In this document: positions 4,932-6,041 of the stretch, piece by piece
Layout: each line of letters opens with the position of its first letter
How positions within the stretch are numbered: position 1 is the first letter of the stretch
Assembly (NCBI GenBank): GCA_904420055.1
Contig: CAJFTV010000169.1
Span: 1 to 6,041, forward strand
Reading direction: 5' to 3'
Source: Candidatus Alloscillospira gallinarum
GTDB taxonomy: Bacteria; Bacillota; Clostridia; Oscillospirales; Oscillospiraceae
DNA: 6,041 nt
Notes under the pieces: model-generated
Databases searched by the model: none
Told to the model about the DNA's origin: nothing
Seen by the model: the letters and a program-made list of their open reading frames with translations, nothing else
Program-made: the position numbers and the translations under genes

Positions 4932-6041
4932 CCGGTTGCGTTCATAAGAGGTTATATACTCGTAAGTAAAAAGAGTCATGTCCAGCGCTCTTCCGCCGCA
5001 CCTGTCGGGGGTAAACTCCCCATCTGGCATGAGGTCACAGCAAAGGAAAGATTTATACTGCCCAAGATACAGACCGGTAAATTTTCCAGCCATGTCTGTC
5101 ATCTCCGCTTTTGTCATCTTGCGGCTCATGCAGTAAACTCCCATAAACATAATTGCCCCCTCATAGAGGCTGCACGGCATATCCCCGACGCCGTATTTTC
5201 CCATAGCGGCAGAGGCGGCAAGCATACTGTTTGTGCACCTTATGCCAAAAAGGCCGCACAGCACAGCTAAAATCGTCTGCGCACCGTTATAACCGCTTTC
5301 CGTCATGTACCTGTTTATCTCATCTTTTGTTCTTTTCACAAGGTCGGCGTTAAAATAATCTCCGCCGGCGGCGCTCTCCCGGCCCATACGCTCAAGCTCT
5401 TCATTATATATCTCAAAAAGAAACGCTGAAAACTCCGCGTGCTTTACGGCAGAGGGATACCGGAGAAATTTTGTGTCAAGGTCCTTTATGCGGACCCGGT
5501 CAAGGCCGTCGCTGTCCTTTAGCATCTCCGCCAGACGGAGGCTCCTCCCATAATCCTGCGGCCCGTATCCAGCCACAATCTCATTTAGCTCACTGTCCCG
5601 CCGGGAGTGTGCCTCAACCCCTGCCATCATCATCTTGAGGTTTTCCCCCGTGGCTCCCGTTATGGAAGCCAGCTTTTCCGCCGCCCTTTTTCCGTGGGCA
5701 TCATCTAACCAGTCGCTCAGTCTGCCGGTATCGTGATACGCGCACATCGTTAGAAGAAGTCCGGTATCCTCCCGGTCAAGGCCGTTGTCCATGGCCTCAA
5801 ACGCGCCGTGGAGCATTACGCGCTCAATGTGCCCTTCGCCGTGGACAGGGCTCTTAAAAAGTACCTCCCGATTGAGGCTTTTCACCGCGTCTGTAAAATC
5901 CCCGTAATACTCCCAGTTTTTAAGCCGCTCAATCTCCGGCTGAAACCTGTCCCATACATCTGAACTGAGTAAATTTAAAAGAGGGCTCTCCAAAACCCAT
6001 GACCTCCCGTCAACATATTTGCCGCTGCGACTTATCCGCAC
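4929..6041 (-). CDS. HD-domain protein with C-terminal C_GCAxxG_C_C-like cysteine domain, N-terminus cut
   Basis: The frame is open to the right edge. The GTG at 6041 is only where the window ends and has no visible ribosome site, so the true start probably lies outside. In the 370 visible residues, about 60-190 form an HD metal-dependent phosphohydrolase-type domain: HGEGHIERV (His67/His71), AYHDTGR (His103-Asp104), HG (His116), VEAHS (His145) and KDSDGLDRVR (Asp176/Asp178). Residues about 240-360 align by eye with the C_GCAxxG_C_C family: SGYNGAQTIL (249-258), PCSLYEGAIMFMG (289-301), SFLCCDLM (331-338) and DRCGG (346-350). In that family the first motif is usually YNCAQ-like; here Cys is replaced by Gly253, while the other three cysteine positions remain (Cys290, Cys334 or 335, Cys348). 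HD proteins hydrolyse phosphate esters or nucleotides; the cysteine family is of unknown, presumed redox or metal-binding function. The substrate is not inferable. No membrane segment is evident. Confidence 0.85.
   Translation of the reverse strand: MRISRSGKYVDGRSWVLESPLLNLLSSDVWDRFQPEIERLKNWEYYGDFTDAVKSLNREVLFKSPVHGEGHIERVMLHGAFEAMDNGLDREDTGLLLTMCAYHDTGRLSDWLDDAHGKRAAEKLASITGATGENLKMMMAGVEAHSRRDSELNEIVAGYGPQDYGRSLRLAEMLKDSDGLDRVRIKDLDTKFLRYPSAVKHAEFSAFLFEIYNEELERMGRESAAGGDYFNADLVKRTKDEINRYMTESGYNGAQTILAVLCGLFGIRCTNSMLAASAAMGKYGVGDMPCSLYEGAIMFMGVYCMSRKMTKAEMTDMAGKFTGLYLGQYKSFLCCDLMPDGEFTPDRCGGRALDMTLFTYEYITSYERNR

Noticed and set aside
6039..6041. GTG at the window edge as the start of the HD protein
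   Set aside because: It coincides with the last bases of the window, no upstream sequence is available to judge a ribosome site, and the frame is simply open to the edge. The gene is treated as 5'-truncated.
1..6041. CRISPR array, insertion sequence, tRNA or defence system
   Set aside because: I found no regularly spaced repeats, transposase motifs, terminal inverted repeats or cloverleaf-like sequence. The genes present are metabolic or of unclear role.

Overview
All gene content lies on the minus strand, so the window reads from right (6041) to left (1). Strong AGGAGG-type ribosome binding sites, medium GC, frequent ATA isoleucine codons, an oxygen-sensitive flavin/iron-sulphur reductase and a C_GCAxxG_C_C-type cysteine domain all point to an obligately anaerobic Firmicute, most likely a gut clostridium (Lachnospiraceae-like). 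The exact taxon is an inference and was not tested by any search.

Region by region, in the direction of transcription: (a) 6041-4929 is an HD-domain protein, cut at its N-terminus by the window edge, that carries a degenerate C_GCAxxG_C_C cysteine domain at its C-terminus. (b) 4928-4690 is a 239-base intergenic region with a 16-base direct repeat, a cUACGg tetraloop hairpin, an 8-bp inverted repeat and two candidate promoters. (c) 4689-2689 is a 666-residue FMN/[4Fe-4S]/FAD oxidoreductase of the 2,4-dienoyl-CoA reductase / BaiCD-BaiH / trimethylamine dehydrogenase type. (d) 2688-2518 is a 171-base gap with at least four stem-loops, the strongest a 14-bp stem, and a possible cysteine-rich upstream reading frame that stops one base before glmM. 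(e) 2517-1 is a tight operon, with 15 bases between genes: phosphoglucosamine mutase (glmM), a stand-alone left-handed beta-helix acyltransferase resembling the C-terminal half of archaeal-type GlmU, and a class I SAM methyltransferase whose C-terminus runs off the window.

The glmM and beta-helix genes make biochemical sense together: GlmM makes glucosamine-1-phosphate, and a GlmU-type acetyltransferase would act on it on the way to UDP-GlcNAc for peptidoglycan. The methyltransferase substrate is unknown. The oxidoreductase and HD protein have their own apparent control regions and no evident pathway link to glmM.

I see no mobile element, CRISPR array, tRNA, rRNA or clear defence system. The items most worth a second look are the HD/cysteine-domain fusion with one consensus cysteine missing, the structured leader before glmM, the solo beta-helix protein beside glmM, and the Trp at the usual catalytic-Tyr position of the reductase.
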